This document shows, piece by piece, positions 26,264-34,485 of a stretch of 64,000 nt of DNA (positions are counted from its first letter, which is position 1; every line of letters starts with the position of its first letter). The notes beneath the pieces are model-generated. The model saw nothing but the letters and a program-made list of their open reading frames with translations. It did no database searches and had not been told where the DNA came from. Source of the stretch: Streptomyces sp. GESEQ-35 (GTDB lineage: Bacteria > Actinomycetota > Actinomycetes > Streptomycetales > Streptomycetaceae); contig NZ_JAFFSX010000037.1 of assembly GCF_017948485.1 (NCBI RefSeq), positions 43,097 through 107,096 of the forward strand. The letters run 5' to 3'. A program made the position numbers and the translations under genes.

Positions 26264-27433
26264 ATGCCGGGCAAGAGCACCGTCACCGTTCACACCGACC
26301 GTGAGATCCACTCCAGCCGCGCTGTCGCGCCGCCCATCTACCAGACGGCGGCGTTCTCGGCTGAGGACGCGGCCACGTTTGCCGCCGGCGCCGTCGAGCC
26401 GCGGGGCGCCGACTTCTATACCCGCTTCGGCAACCCCAACCACGCTCAGGTCGCGGCCGTGGTCGCGGAGCTGGAGGGCACCGAGGCCGCGATGGTCACC
26501 GCGTCCGGCATGGCCGCGATCACCACCGCGGTACTCGCTCTGGTGTCCGCCGGTGACCATGTCATCGGGCAGAAGTCCACCTACGGCGGCACCGCGTCGG
26601 TCCTGCTCAATCTGCTGCCGCGCCTGGGCGTGTCCACCACGCTGATCGACCAGACGTGCCCCGAGAAGTTCGAGAAGGCCCTCACTCCCAAGACCCGGCT
26701 GATCCTGGTGGAGACACCGAGCAACCCGCTGCTGCAGATCACCGATCTGCGCGCCGTCGCCGACCTGGCCCGCGCGCACGGTGTGCTGACCTTGGCGGAC
26801 AACACCTTCGCCACCCCGCTGAACCAGCGTCCGGCTGACTTCGGCATCGACGTGGTCTGGCACAGTGCGACGAAGTACCTCAACGGCCACTCCGACGTCT
26901 CCGCCGGGGTGCTGGCTGGTCCGGCGAAGATCCTGGACCGGATCTGGGACACCAGCCTGCTCACCGGCGCCACCCTCGGCCCCATCGACGCCTGGCTGCT
27001 GCTGCGCGGCATACGCACCCTGCCGCTGCGCGTGCCGCGGCACAACGACAACGGCCTCGCCCTCGCCGAGGCACTGAGCAGCCACCCGGCTGTGGAGCGC
27101 GTGCACTACCCCGGCCTGGCGGCCCACCCGCAGCACAAGCTGGCCGTCGACCAGATGACGGGATTCGGCGGCGTGCTGAGCGTCGAATTCACCGGCGGAT
27201 ACGAGATGGCCGACGCCTTCCTGTCCCACCTGCGCTATCCGCGCCGCTCGGCCAGCCTGGGCGGTGTCGAGTCCCTCGCCGTGCACCCGGCGTCCATGTG
27301 GGCCGGAATGCTCAGCGACGACCAGATCACTGACGCCGTCCCGGCGGGCCTGGTACGGCTGGCGGCCGGCACCGAGGACACCGCCGACCTGGTCGCCGAC
27401 GCCCTGGCCGCGGCCGACGCCCTGCACCACTGA
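26264..27433 (+). CDS. Cys/Met-metabolism PLP enzyme, methionine gamma-lyase-like
   Basis: 389 residues from ATG 26264 with GGAAGGG upstream. ATG 26222 is an alternative. Typical elements are PPIYQTAAF, YTRFGNPNHAQV, STYGG, LVETPSNP and the PLP-binding lysine in HSATKYLNGHSDV. The divergent Lrp gene favours methionine gamma-lyase (2-oxobutyrate, ammonia, methanethiol) over cystathionine gamma-synthase, but the family cannot be resolved by eye. Confidence 0.88.
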   Translation: MPGKSTVTVHTDREIHSSRAVAPPIYQTAAFSAEDAATFAAGAVEPRGADFYTRFGNPNHAQVAAVVAELEGTEAAMVTASGMAAITTAVLALVSAGDHVIGQKSTYGGTASVLLNLLPRLGVSTTLIDQTCPEKFEKALTPKTRLILVETPSNPLLQITDLRAVADLARAHGVLTLADNTFATPLNQRPADFGIDVVWHSATKYLNGHSDVSAGVLAGPAKILDRIWDTSLLTGATLGPIDAWLLLRGIRTLPLRVPRHNDNGLALAEALSSHPAVERVHYPGLAAHPQHKLAVDQMTGFGGVLSVEFTGGYEMADAFLSHLRYPRRSASLGGVESLAVHPASMWAGMLSDDQITDAVPAGLVRLAAGTEDTADLVADALAAADALHH

Positions 27434-27506
27434 CCGTCCCGACATTGCGGGCCTCCGCCCGGTCGGCGCGGGTGAACGTGAACCACAGAAGCAAAGGAGC
27501 CCTGTC

Positions 27507-28802
27507 ATGAAGACCCTGCTCTCTGGCGGCACCGTCGTCAGCATGGACCCGGCCATCGGGGACTTCGAGCGCGGCGACGTACTCATCGAGAACGGAAAGA
27601 TCACCCATGTGGCCGAGCAGATCGACGCGCCGGACGCCGAGGTGATCGACGCGTCCGACCGGATCGTCATGCCCGGCTTCGTCGACAACCACCGCCACGG
27701 CTGGCAGACCGCGTTCCGCGGCGCCGGCTCGGACTGGACGTTTCCCGAGTGGGCGGTGGCCATGCACGGCACCGTCAAGCCGCACTACCAGCCGGAAGAC
27801 GTGTACCTGGGTACCCTGCTGGGCCGCCTTGAGGCCCTGCATTCCGGCGTGACCACGATGCTGGACTGGTACCACGTCGCAGGGGGCCCGGAGCACGAGG
27901 ACGCCGCCATCGCTGCACTGCGCGACATCCCCGCGCGGTCCCTCTTCTGCCTGGGCGCCAGCTGGGGCTCCGCCGACTGTGTGGACGACGCGATCCGCCG
28001 CGTCCACGCCGACCTGGCCCACGACCAGCTGGTCAGCCTGGTGTGGGGACTGCGCGGCCCGGAGGACACCGGCATGGATGCCTTCGCCGGGGAGCTGAAG
28101 CTGGCTGCGGAACTCGGCCTGCGCACCAGTCTGCACACCGGCTCCGACGGCACCCAGCGCCCCATCGCCGACCTGCACGAGCACGGCCTGCTGCGGGACA
28201 CCACTACGTTCGTGCACGGCAACGGCATCAGCGACGAAGAACTGCGGATGCTCGCCGACGCGGGCAGCTCGCTCTCCATCAGCCCGGACGTCGAATTGAA
28301 GATGGGCTTCGGCAACCCGCTGACCGGCCGTGCACTGGCCGCCGGCCTGCGCCCGACGCTCTCCGTCGACGACGTCCCCTCGGTCGGCGGCGACATGTTC
28401 TCCACCATGCGTACCGCCTTCGCGGTACAGCGTGGCCTGGACGGCGCCCTGAACTCCCGCGACCTGCTGGCATTCACCACCGTCGACGCCGCCGCCTCAT
28501 GCGGACTCGACGCCCGCACCGGCAGTCTCACCCCCGGCAAGGACGCAGACATCATCCTGCTGCGCACCGACGACATCACCGTGTTCCCGGTCACCGACCC
28601 GGCCGCCACCATCGTCTCCGCCGGGCACCCCGGACTGGTCGACACCGTGCTCGTCGCCGGCCGCGTGGTCAAACGAGACGGAACCCTGCTGGACGTCGAC
28701 CTGCCCACGCTCAAGACCCGGCTGATCGCGTCCCGCGACCGCATTGCCGCCGCGGCAGGCGTCCCGCTCGACGGCACCTGGCGTCCGCAGCCCGCGCAGT
28801 AG
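27507..28802 (+). CDS. Amidohydrolase-family deaminase
   Basis: 431 residues from ATG 27507 with AAGGAG upstream. Metal ligands of the ATZ/TRZ or cytosine-deaminase branch are recognisable: PGFVDNHRHGW near residue 60 (HxH as HRH), SLHTGSDG, FVHGNGIS and SVDDVPS. The C-terminal beta-sandwich closes with LTPGKDADIILL. Such enzymes deaminate or dechlorinate heterocycles or S-adenosylhomocysteine analogues. The substrate is unknown. Confidence 0.85.
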   Translation: MKTLLSGGTVVSMDPAIGDFERGDVLIENGKITHVAEQIDAPDAEVIDASDRIVMPGFVDNHRHGWQTAFRGAGSDWTFPEWAVAMHGTVKPHYQPEDVYLGTLLGRLEALHSGVTTMLDWYHVAGGPEHEDAAIAALRDIPARSLFCLGASWGSADCVDDAIRRVHADLAHDQLVSLVWGLRGPEDTGMDAFAGELKLAAELGLRTSLHTGSDGTQRPIADLHEHGLLRDTTTFVHGNGISDEELRMLADAGSSLSISPDVELKMGFGNPLTGRALAAGLRPTLSVDDVPSVGGDMFSTMRTAFAVQRGLDGALNSRDLLAFTTVDAAASCGLDARTGSLTPGKDADIILLRTDDITVFPVTDPAATIVSAGHPGLVDTVLVAGRVVKRDGTLLDVDLPTLKTRLIASRDRIAAAAGVPLDGTWRPQPAQ

Positions 28803-28876
28803 TCGCATCCACCCCTCCGCAGCAAGAGATCACCCGCCGCCCTGATCCACTACGACATGAGGAAGGAGCCCGGCTG

Positions 28877-29767
28877 ATGAAACTCGTCACGTTCACCACC
28901 GGCGAGCGCGCCGCGCTCGGCACCGTCGACGACGAAGGACACGTACGCGACCTGAGCAGTGTGCTCGGCAACCGCACCCTGCTCGACGTCATCGACGACT
29001 GGGAAGACCTGCGACCTGTCATCGACACCGCGGCCGGCCTGCCGACCGTGGTCTCGCCCCGGCTGCTCGCACCGATCCCGCAGCCACGCCGCAACCTGTT
29101 CGCGGTCGGCAAGAACTACCGCGACCACGTGGCGGAGTTCGGCCGCTCCGGCTACGACCAGCCAGAACACTCCGGGGCGCTGCCGACCGTACCGGTCGTC
29201 TTCTCCAAGCTCCCCTCTACGGTGATCGGACCGTACGAGGACATCGACGCTCACCCCGCGGTCACCTCCGAACTCGACTACGAGGCCGAGCTGGCCGTCA
29301 TCATCGGCCACGGCGGGCGCGGCATCCACCGCGAACAGGCGATGGATCACGTGTGGGGCTACACGATCATCAACGATGTCACCGCGCGAGACCTGCAGCG
29401 GGACCACCAGCAGTGGCTCCTGGGCAAGTCACTCGACACCTTCGCCCCGATGGGCCCCTGGGCGGTCACCGCCGACGAAGTCGGCGATCCCACACGGCTC
29501 GTGGTCTCCTCCACCGTGAACGGCGAGCCCCGCCAGAAGGCACCCGTCGCCGATCTCATCTTCGACATCCCGGGCCTCATCAGCACCATCTCCGCGGGAA
29601 TCACCCTGCACAGCGGCGACATCATCGCCACCGGCACCCCCGCGGGCGTCGGCCTCGGGTTCCACCCGCCGCGCTTCCTCACCCCTGGTGACGTCGTCGA
29701 ATGCGCGATCACCGCACTGGGCACGCTGCGCAACACCGTCAGCACGCAGCCGAAGGACGGTCCCTGA
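28877..29767 (+). CDS. Fumarylacetoacetate-hydrolase-family protein
   Basis: 296 residues from ATG 28877 with GAAGGAG upstream. FAVGKNYRDHVAEFG, ELDYEAELAVIIG and WGYTIINDVTARDLQ match the FAH family. So do KSLDTFAPMGPW and DIIATGTPAGVG, with the metal-binding E-x-E visible in DYEAEL. These enzymes hydrolyse or decarboxylate acylpyruvates in catabolic pathways. It ends in overlap with the MBL gene. Confidence 0.9.
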   Translation: MKLVTFTTGERAALGTVDDEGHVRDLSSVLGNRTLLDVIDDWEDLRPVIDTAAGLPTVVSPRLLAPIPQPRRNLFAVGKNYRDHVAEFGRSGYDQPEHSGALPTVPVVFSKLPSTVIGPYEDIDAHPAVTSELDYEAELAVIIGHGGRGIHREQAMDHVWGYTIINDVTARDLQRDHQQWLLGKSLDTFAPMGPWAVTADEVGDPTRLVVSSTVNGEPRQKAPVADLIFDIPGLISTISAGITLHSGDIIATGTPAGVGLGFHPPRFLTPGDVVECAITALGTLRNTVSTQPKDGP

Positions 29768-30714
29768 ACCAATCGCGCCGCGGCTTCCTGGCTTTCGCCG
29801 GCACAGGACTTGCCGCCTTCGCCGCGGCGATCTCCACAGACAAGCTGCTCGCAGGCACATCCCCCACCGAGCAACCACGCACCCACAAGGACGACTCCAT
29901 GCGGCACATCTCAAGCGGCCGACACCATGCCACCTTCGAATTCGGCGACCTGACCGTGACCTCACTGCGCGACGGCTACGTCGACATGCCGCCCACACGG
30001 CTGCGTGACGCAAGCGGACACACGCTCGATCAGCTGCCCGACACCGTCCCGCTGGTCGACGGGAACCTCCGCCTCTCAGTCAACGCGTTCCACATCACCG
30101 ACGGGACAGCATCCGTCCTCATCGACACCGGCGCGTCCAACGCCTGGCATTCGACGATGGGATCGCTCTACGACGCACTGGACGAAGCCGGAATCGATCG
30201 CGGCGACATCACTGACGTAGCGATCACCCACAACCACGAAGACCACGTCAACGGACTCATCACCCCCGATGGCTCCCCAGCGTTCCCCGACCTCCGACAC
30301 GTGTGGATCGGCGCAAGCGACGCAGCAGTGTTCACCGGACGGCTCGAACCGGTCGGCGACCGAGTCGCCCCCATCACCGACAAGATCGCGATCAACAACT
30401 GGGTAATGGCCGTCCCAACGCCCGGCCACACCCCCGGGCACACCGTCTACGAGGTCAGCAGCAGCGCCAGCCGACTCCTCGTCTGGGGCGACACCGTACA
30501 CGTACCGTCACTGCAATTCGCCCAGCCAGAGGTCTCCTGGGAACTCGACGGGGCACAGCCCCAGGCACGAAATGCACGGACCGCACTCCTCGAACAACTC
30601 ACCACCCCCGGGTACTTCGTCGCCGGCGCCCACCTGGACTCACCCGGAGTAGGACGCGTGACACGCAACGGCACCGGCTACGCGCTGGAGTACCTTGCTC
30701 CGGCGCACGCCTGA
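29764..30714 (+). CDS. Metallo-beta-lactamase-fold hydrolase with Tat signal, CTG start
   Basis: 316 residues if the rare CTG at 29764, overlapping the preceding stop as CTGA, is the start. That choice puts the twin-arginine motif SRRGFLAFAGTGLAAFAAAI right at the N-terminus. ATG 29701 would add 21 residues inside the FAH gene, and ATG 29899 would remove the signal. The zinc motif THNHEDHVNG (HxHxDH) and TPGHTPGHT are present. It is likely an exported or membrane-facing lactonase/hydrolase ending the cargo operon. Confidence 0.8.
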   Translation: MNQSRRGFLAFAGTGLAAFAAAISTDKLLAGTSPTEQPRTHKDDSMRHISSGRHHATFEFGDLTVTSLRDGYVDMPPTRLRDASGHTLDQLPDTVPLVDGNLRLSVNAFHITDGTASVLIDTGASNAWHSTMGSLYDALDEAGIDRGDITDVAITHNHEDHVNGLITPDGSPAFPDLRHVWIGASDAAVFTGRLEPVGDRVAPITDKIAINNWVMAVPTPGHTPGHTVYEVSSSASRLLVWGDTVHVPSLQFAQPEVSWELDGAQPQARNARTALLEQLTTPGYFVAGAHLDSPGVGRVTRNGTGYALEYLAPAHA

Positions 30715-30811
30715 AACGGCAAGCACGCACCTGTGACCGATCCAGCGATTCGCCACCAAGCACAGCGCGGACGAAAGCCGAACCGGAAAACCTCGACACG
30801 AGCGGCCTCGT

Positions 30812-30876
30812 TGACATTCAACATAGTCGGCGCAGGTCAGCGCACGGCACCCGACTAACTTCGTTGTCAAAGGACA
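30812..30876 (-). repeat. Right end of the Tn7-like transposon
   Basis: Reading inward from 30876, the end is TGTCCTTTGACAACGAAGTT followed by AGTCG. It lacks the CATCCAATCGAGGCG block of L ends and defines the R type. A further repeat-like copy in opposite orientation (TGACATTCAACATAGTCG) lies at 30812-30829. The same R-type arrangement, inverted, forms the left end of the element at 54753. Confidence 0.75.
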
Positions 30877-30984
30877 ACTGCTGTCCGTTGACAGCTGTAG
30901 GTTCTCAGATCCCGTGGCATTTTCTCAGTCGTGATGTCATGTGACTGGCCGAACTGACACGTTGAGCATCGCTGGCCACTGCCG

Positions 30985-32226
30985 TCACTCGTTTGAGGAC
31001 TCCGTTGCCAGCGGGATACCGCACCGCGGGCAGCCGTTTGCGTGGTCGCCCTGACAGACATAGCCGATGGCGCCATCCACGCACCATTCGGCGGCCTCCT
31101 CGGACAGCAGGTCAGGCCCGGCAAGGAGCAGCCGACGAAACTCCGTGGTGTCCGCAATCTCGGCCGGCCGGTTGGTGAACCACTCGTCGAACCAAGGTTT
31201 GTCCCGGTGTATGCGCCAGTGCGCATTCTCCCGGTCGTCGACAGCCGTAAGGAACCGATCGACGATCTGCCCCCAACTCGGTCCTCCGAACCAGCCGTTG
31301 TCGGTTGCGCAGAAGGATTCGATCAGGGTTCGCAGGCCGAACTCCTTCTCGTGAAGGCAGTACCTTCGCCCCCATGAGATCGCGACCTGTGCCATCCCCG
31401 CGAGTTCTACGCGCGGATCAACCTCGTGTGCCGGGTCGTCAGGGTTGTGGCAGGCCAGCCCGAGCTCGAGCACAGATTGCCCGGTCGGTAGAACTCGGGA
31501 CGGGTTGACGATCGCGAGACCGAGACCGATCCAGTCGACATGGTCGAACGACAGCATCGAGCGCACGAGTCGGGTGGTTGCCGTGTTGATCCGCATCATT
31601 GTGCCGTCGTGCAGCGGACTCTTCCCGGCATGCCAGTTCTCGACGGGTGTGTTGCGCCACACGGCGAGCGTGATGCGGGTGGCAGCGAGCCACAGCAGGG
31701 CGTCGTCGTCGAGGTGCCCGAACCGCTTGGCGCACTCCTGGGCGCCGTAGGTGATCAACTCTTCCGGTTTCGGCCACCTGTGGCTGTCGGGCCCTTCAGG
31801 CGCGTACTCGTAGTCGTCGGCGTACTCGTCGAGGATCGCGCTCAACTCGGCTGCGCTGTAAGCCTCGCTGTACTCGGAGCTGTCCGGCTCCTCGACGGTG
31901 TACATGTCGTGGTCCCAGGAGACGTACACGTCGCCCCAGAGCACGACGTCATCGCACTCGCTGGCGTTGTCCGTCACAACCGGCCTGATGGTGATCGGGG
32001 CAGTACGCCCGTCGGTTCGCTCGCCGTCCTTCTCGGCGGCCCATGCGGTGATGACCCCGAGCGGCTTCGGAAGGAGAGGACCGACCTCGGTGATGCTGAA
32101 CGGCTCGTCGTCGTCATCGGTGTGGAACCGGCTGTTGACGAACGCGACCGCCTCGGAGGGCGTGCTGACGATGGACTGGGTACCACTCTGGTTGTCAACC
32201 ACTCGCCACAACGCGCTGTTCTTCAC
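30985..32226 (-). CDS. Cargo protein of the nested transposon, unknown function
   Basis: 413 residues from GTG 32226, with GGAGAG upstream. The N-terminal 60 residues resemble a small ligand domain (ALWRVVDNQSGTQSIVSTPS). The middle is acidic (DEYADDYEYAPEGPDSHRWP) and alpha-helical. The C-terminus has CVDGAIGYVCQGDHANGCPRCG, four Cys likely to bind zinc. I do not recognise a family. As the sole cargo of a mobile cassette beside defence-type genes it could be a defence or accessory factor, but this is only context. Confidence 0.6.
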   Translation of the reverse strand: MKNSALWRVVDNQSGTQSIVSTPSEAVAFVNSRFHTDDDDEPFSITEVGPLLPKPLGVITAWAAEKDGERTDGRTAPITIRPVVTDNASECDDVVLWGDVYVSWDHDMYTVEEPDSSEYSEAYSAAELSAILDEYADDYEYAPEGPDSHRWPKPEELITYGAQECAKRFGHLDDDALLWLAATRITLAVWRNTPVENWHAGKSPLHDGTMMRINTATTRLVRSMLSFDHVDWIGLGLAIVNPSRVLPTGQSVLELGLACHNPDDPAHEVDPRVELAGMAQVAISWGRRYCLHEKEFGLRTLIESFCATDNGWFGGPSWGQIVDRFLTAVDDRENAHWRIHRDKPWFDEWFTNRPAEIADTTEFRRLLLAGPDLLSEEAAEWCVDGAIGYVCQGDHANGCPRCGIPLATESSNE

Positions 32227-32557
32227 GATGCTCTCCGATCGCGGTGAGTGCACCCGGGGCGGGTGCGATGCGCCGGATCGCTCGGCACTGACTCCAATTA
32301 TGGGCTGATCAACCCGTCCGTAGTCCCGCAGGCGCTTGTCGGCGACGACGCTCGGGACGTGCAACGAAGGTGTGTGAGTGGGTGGAACGGATGGTTGCCG
32401 ATGCTGGTTCGTGACGCCCCGGGCCGCGTTGCAGCCTGCTGGACAGCCTGAGGAAATGACACCGATCTGAGACAGCCGCCTGCCGACACATCGCGAGACT
32501 CAAGGGAAATATCCAGGTCACAGGGTCGGCGCCTGACACTGAAGTTGAGAACCTACA
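32227..32557. other. Non-coding right part of the nested transposon
   Basis: About 330 bases hold no convincing gene. The only recognisable element is the terminal inverted repeat at 32546-32557. The promoter of the leftward gene presumably lies near 32230-32330. Confidence 0.5.
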
Positions 32558-32632
32558 ACAGCATGGTTAGTCCGCTGCCGGTCTGTGACCTTGGCAGACT
32601 AATTTGGTTGGCAAGAAGCTCCCCTGGCTGGC

Positions 32633-33879
32633 CTAGGTCGTCACCGACCACGGGGAGTTCGGCAGGTTCGCTGCGAACCACTCGTCAGCCAATGCCAACA
32701 CCCGGTCAATATGCACGGCATCGAAGAACTCGAAGCCCATCACCGGTCTGACGCCCTGATCTGCCAATCCGCTCAGGACGTGCCGCTCGACGTTGAGGGC
32801 TGCGCCGATGGGCAGGTCCGTTATGAGCCTTCGGACTTGATCCAGACTGTGCTGGCTGCGGTGCGTGTCTAGCCGCCCTCGGCCGTCACCCGAGGAGATT
32901 CCGGGCTTCACCATGGCCTCGCCAGCCACCACGTAGTACACAGTTGGTTCGGGGCGAATGCCCGCTCCCGCGCATCGAACACACAACAACGCGCGCTTCA
33001 ATCCGTTGTTGATGCTCACCGAGGTCAGGTGCCCGGCAACGCAGCAGAGGCGCACGGCCTGGAGAACCCGGTCTGACATGGCATCCAGGATCATCGCGTT
33101 CTCTTCGCGAGCGCGACGTCTGAACTCAACGAGCTTGGGCGTCTGAGAAATGCTCGCACACGTAACGCAAGGGCCTTCCGCGCCGCCGGCGCCTGGGGTG
33201 AATCCGTAACCGCCCTTCCGCAGGGGGGTCGGTGAAGCCATTGCGGTGATCGCCGCGTACTCAGGCCAAAGTCGTTTCACTGCGGAAGCGGTGAGGGTGA
33301 AGTCACGCCAGGTGTGACCGTATGCAAGCCCGTAGTCTGGCTCGCGCCTAGGGGTTCGTGGATCCATCGCGGTGATGGTGAACTCGTGCCCCTGGAGGCA
33401 GCAAACCTTCTTCGTCGGATACCCGTTGGAGGATGCGGCGTCGGCCAGGATTCGGGGTCAGCCTCGATGGCGTAGGCAGCGAACGATGCGCGGGCAGCTT
33501 CCTCCCACTGCTTCCGCGCGCAGTGCTCGCACTCCTCTAGCGCCATAGAGAAGGCTGCCAGCTGCGGATTTCCCGGCACTGCCATGTGCTCCATCCCCGC
33601 TTCCAGATGGAACACCTGTCCTTCAGGTGCCTGGAGAATCGTGCTGCCGAGCTTGGGATGCAGTGCGGTGATGGGTGTCACCTGAGTCGTATGTCCAGCG
33701 TCGCAGGACAGCGTCACGTGGTCCCGGACGCCACTCGGCTCGCTCCGTACCGCCCAGCCCAGTTCGTATGCCCGCGTGGTGAAGAGCGCCATGACGGCCG
33801 CCTCGGCGCGAGCATGCAGCCGGGCGGAGCGCATGGCATCCTCTGGCGAGAGCGTGGCGGTCTGTGTGTCGTCACTCAT
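32633..33879 (-). pseudogene. Multi-repeat CxxGH-motif protein, frameshifted at 33454-33457
   Basis: Reading from ATG 33879 (GGGGGA upstream), the first frame ends in a C-terminus without homology. The next frame supplies a continuation, joined by adding one G to the plus-strand run GGGG at 33454-33457. The restored protein of about 415 residues repeats a short motif: LSCDAGHTTQVTPITAL, KVCCLQGHEFTITAMD and LCCVAGHLTSVSINNGL. A CVTC/CVRC pair is also present. The repeats suggest tandem zinc-ribbon-like modules. Family unknown. It is the cargo of the second cassette. Confidence 0.65.
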
Positions 33880-34082
33880 GTAGTCCCCCATCTCAACAGG
33901 CGCATCGGCTGAGCGAGCGTCTCGAGGGGGCGAGGGTCGCATGGCGCACTGACAGCGGGCTCAGGTGCTCGCCCGGTTCGTAGACGCTGCCGACACACGG
34001 CCCGCGCGGGGGCCCACCCTGGATCGGCAACGGGCTGTGGTCAACCTCCTCGCCGAGGTGAAAGTTCAGTAGGGCGAGAAGG

Positions 34083-34132
34083 CGAAGCGGCTGATTTCGC
34101 GGTCAAACGCCTCGATTCGATGACGAAGGGCA
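34083..34132 (-). repeat. L-type transposon end, degenerate (TGCCC)
   Basis: Reading leftward from 34132 the sequence is TGCCCTTCGTCATCGAATCG, then AGGCGTTTGACCGCGAA. It matches the L-type end except for TGCCC in place of TGTCC. The flank is CCTGC (34133-34137), one base from ACTGC. It may be the original right end of the cassette starting at 30882. Confidence 0.65.
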
Positions 34133-34170
34133 CCTGCCTGCGGGGGCGGCGTCGCCACCGTTCCACCAGT

Positions 34171-34215
34171 TGTCCGCTGTCATCGAAGAGAGGTGTTTGA
34201 CAGCGACCCTAGTCG
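34171..34215 (+). repeat. L-type transposon end, rightward
   Basis: TGTCCGCTGTCATCGAAGAG, then AGGTGTTTGACAGCGACCCTAGTCG, begins at 34171 and points right. Its left flank is CCAGT, the complement of ACTGG. No matching R end is found before 35951, so this is a remnant of another inserted cassette in opposite orientation. Confidence 0.65.
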
Positions 34216-34244
34216 CGAAGGGCCCTCGCCACCTTGCAGAGTAG

Positions 34245-34418
34245 TCATCGCTTCCGGCGGTGGCGAAGGAAGACGGCAGCGAGATCTGGCAGTTCCCTGG
34301 TGACGGCGACGATGTCGGTCCGATCAGCGCGGCTCAAGGCGACAAGACAGACGACTGTGGCGCAGATGAGGCCGAGTAGGAGTGCGAGCGGAAGAAGTAG
34401 CCACACTTCGATAGGCAC
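34245..34418 (-). CDS. 57-residue single-pass membrane protein
   Basis: GTG at 34418 with GGAGA 6 nt upstream gives 57 residues. The N-terminal membrane helix is VWLLLPLALLLGLICATVVC, followed by a basic tail ending RHRRKR. It lies 67 nt downstream of the gene at 34486-35577 on the same strand. The size and topology recall small toxin, holin or anti-sigma-anchor peptides, but no family can be named. Confidence 0.55.
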   Translation of the reverse strand: MPIEVWLLLPLALLLGLICATVVCLVALSRADRTDIVAVTRELPDLAAVFLRHRRKR

Positions 34419-34485
34419 GATTGATCTCCACGGTTGGTGGGCCGCAGGATGTCCCCTGCGGATGACGGGCAGGTCCGGGAAGGAA

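Larger units (their letters stand above)
20053..30876 (+). mobile_element. Tn7-like transposon (TnsA-TnsB-TnsC-TniQ) with catabolic cargo
   Basis: The 10,824-bp element begins TGTCCTTTG at 20053 and ends with the inverse CAAAGGACA at 30876. It is flanked by perfect 5-bp direct repeats ACTGC (20048-20052 and 30877-30881), the duplication length of Tn7-like elements. The left end carries repeats resembling TnsB-binding sites next to tnsA. Four overlapping transposition genes occupy 20155-24531 and the cargo 24730-30714. The frame interruptions in tnsB and tnsC suggest it is now inactive, unless they are sequencing errors. Confidence 0.9.
30896..32557. mobile_element. Nested non-autonomous transposon, TIR TGTAGGTTCTCA, TSD ACAGC
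   Basis: Perfect 12-bp terminal inverted repeats TGTAGGTTCTCA at 30896 and (inverted) 32546-32557 are flanked by 5-bp duplications ACAGC (30891-30895, 32558-32562). It carries one leftward gene and no transposase. The 5T-G-T start and 5-bp duplication are compatible with a Tn7/Tn5053-like family, different from the flanking one. Confidence 0.75.
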
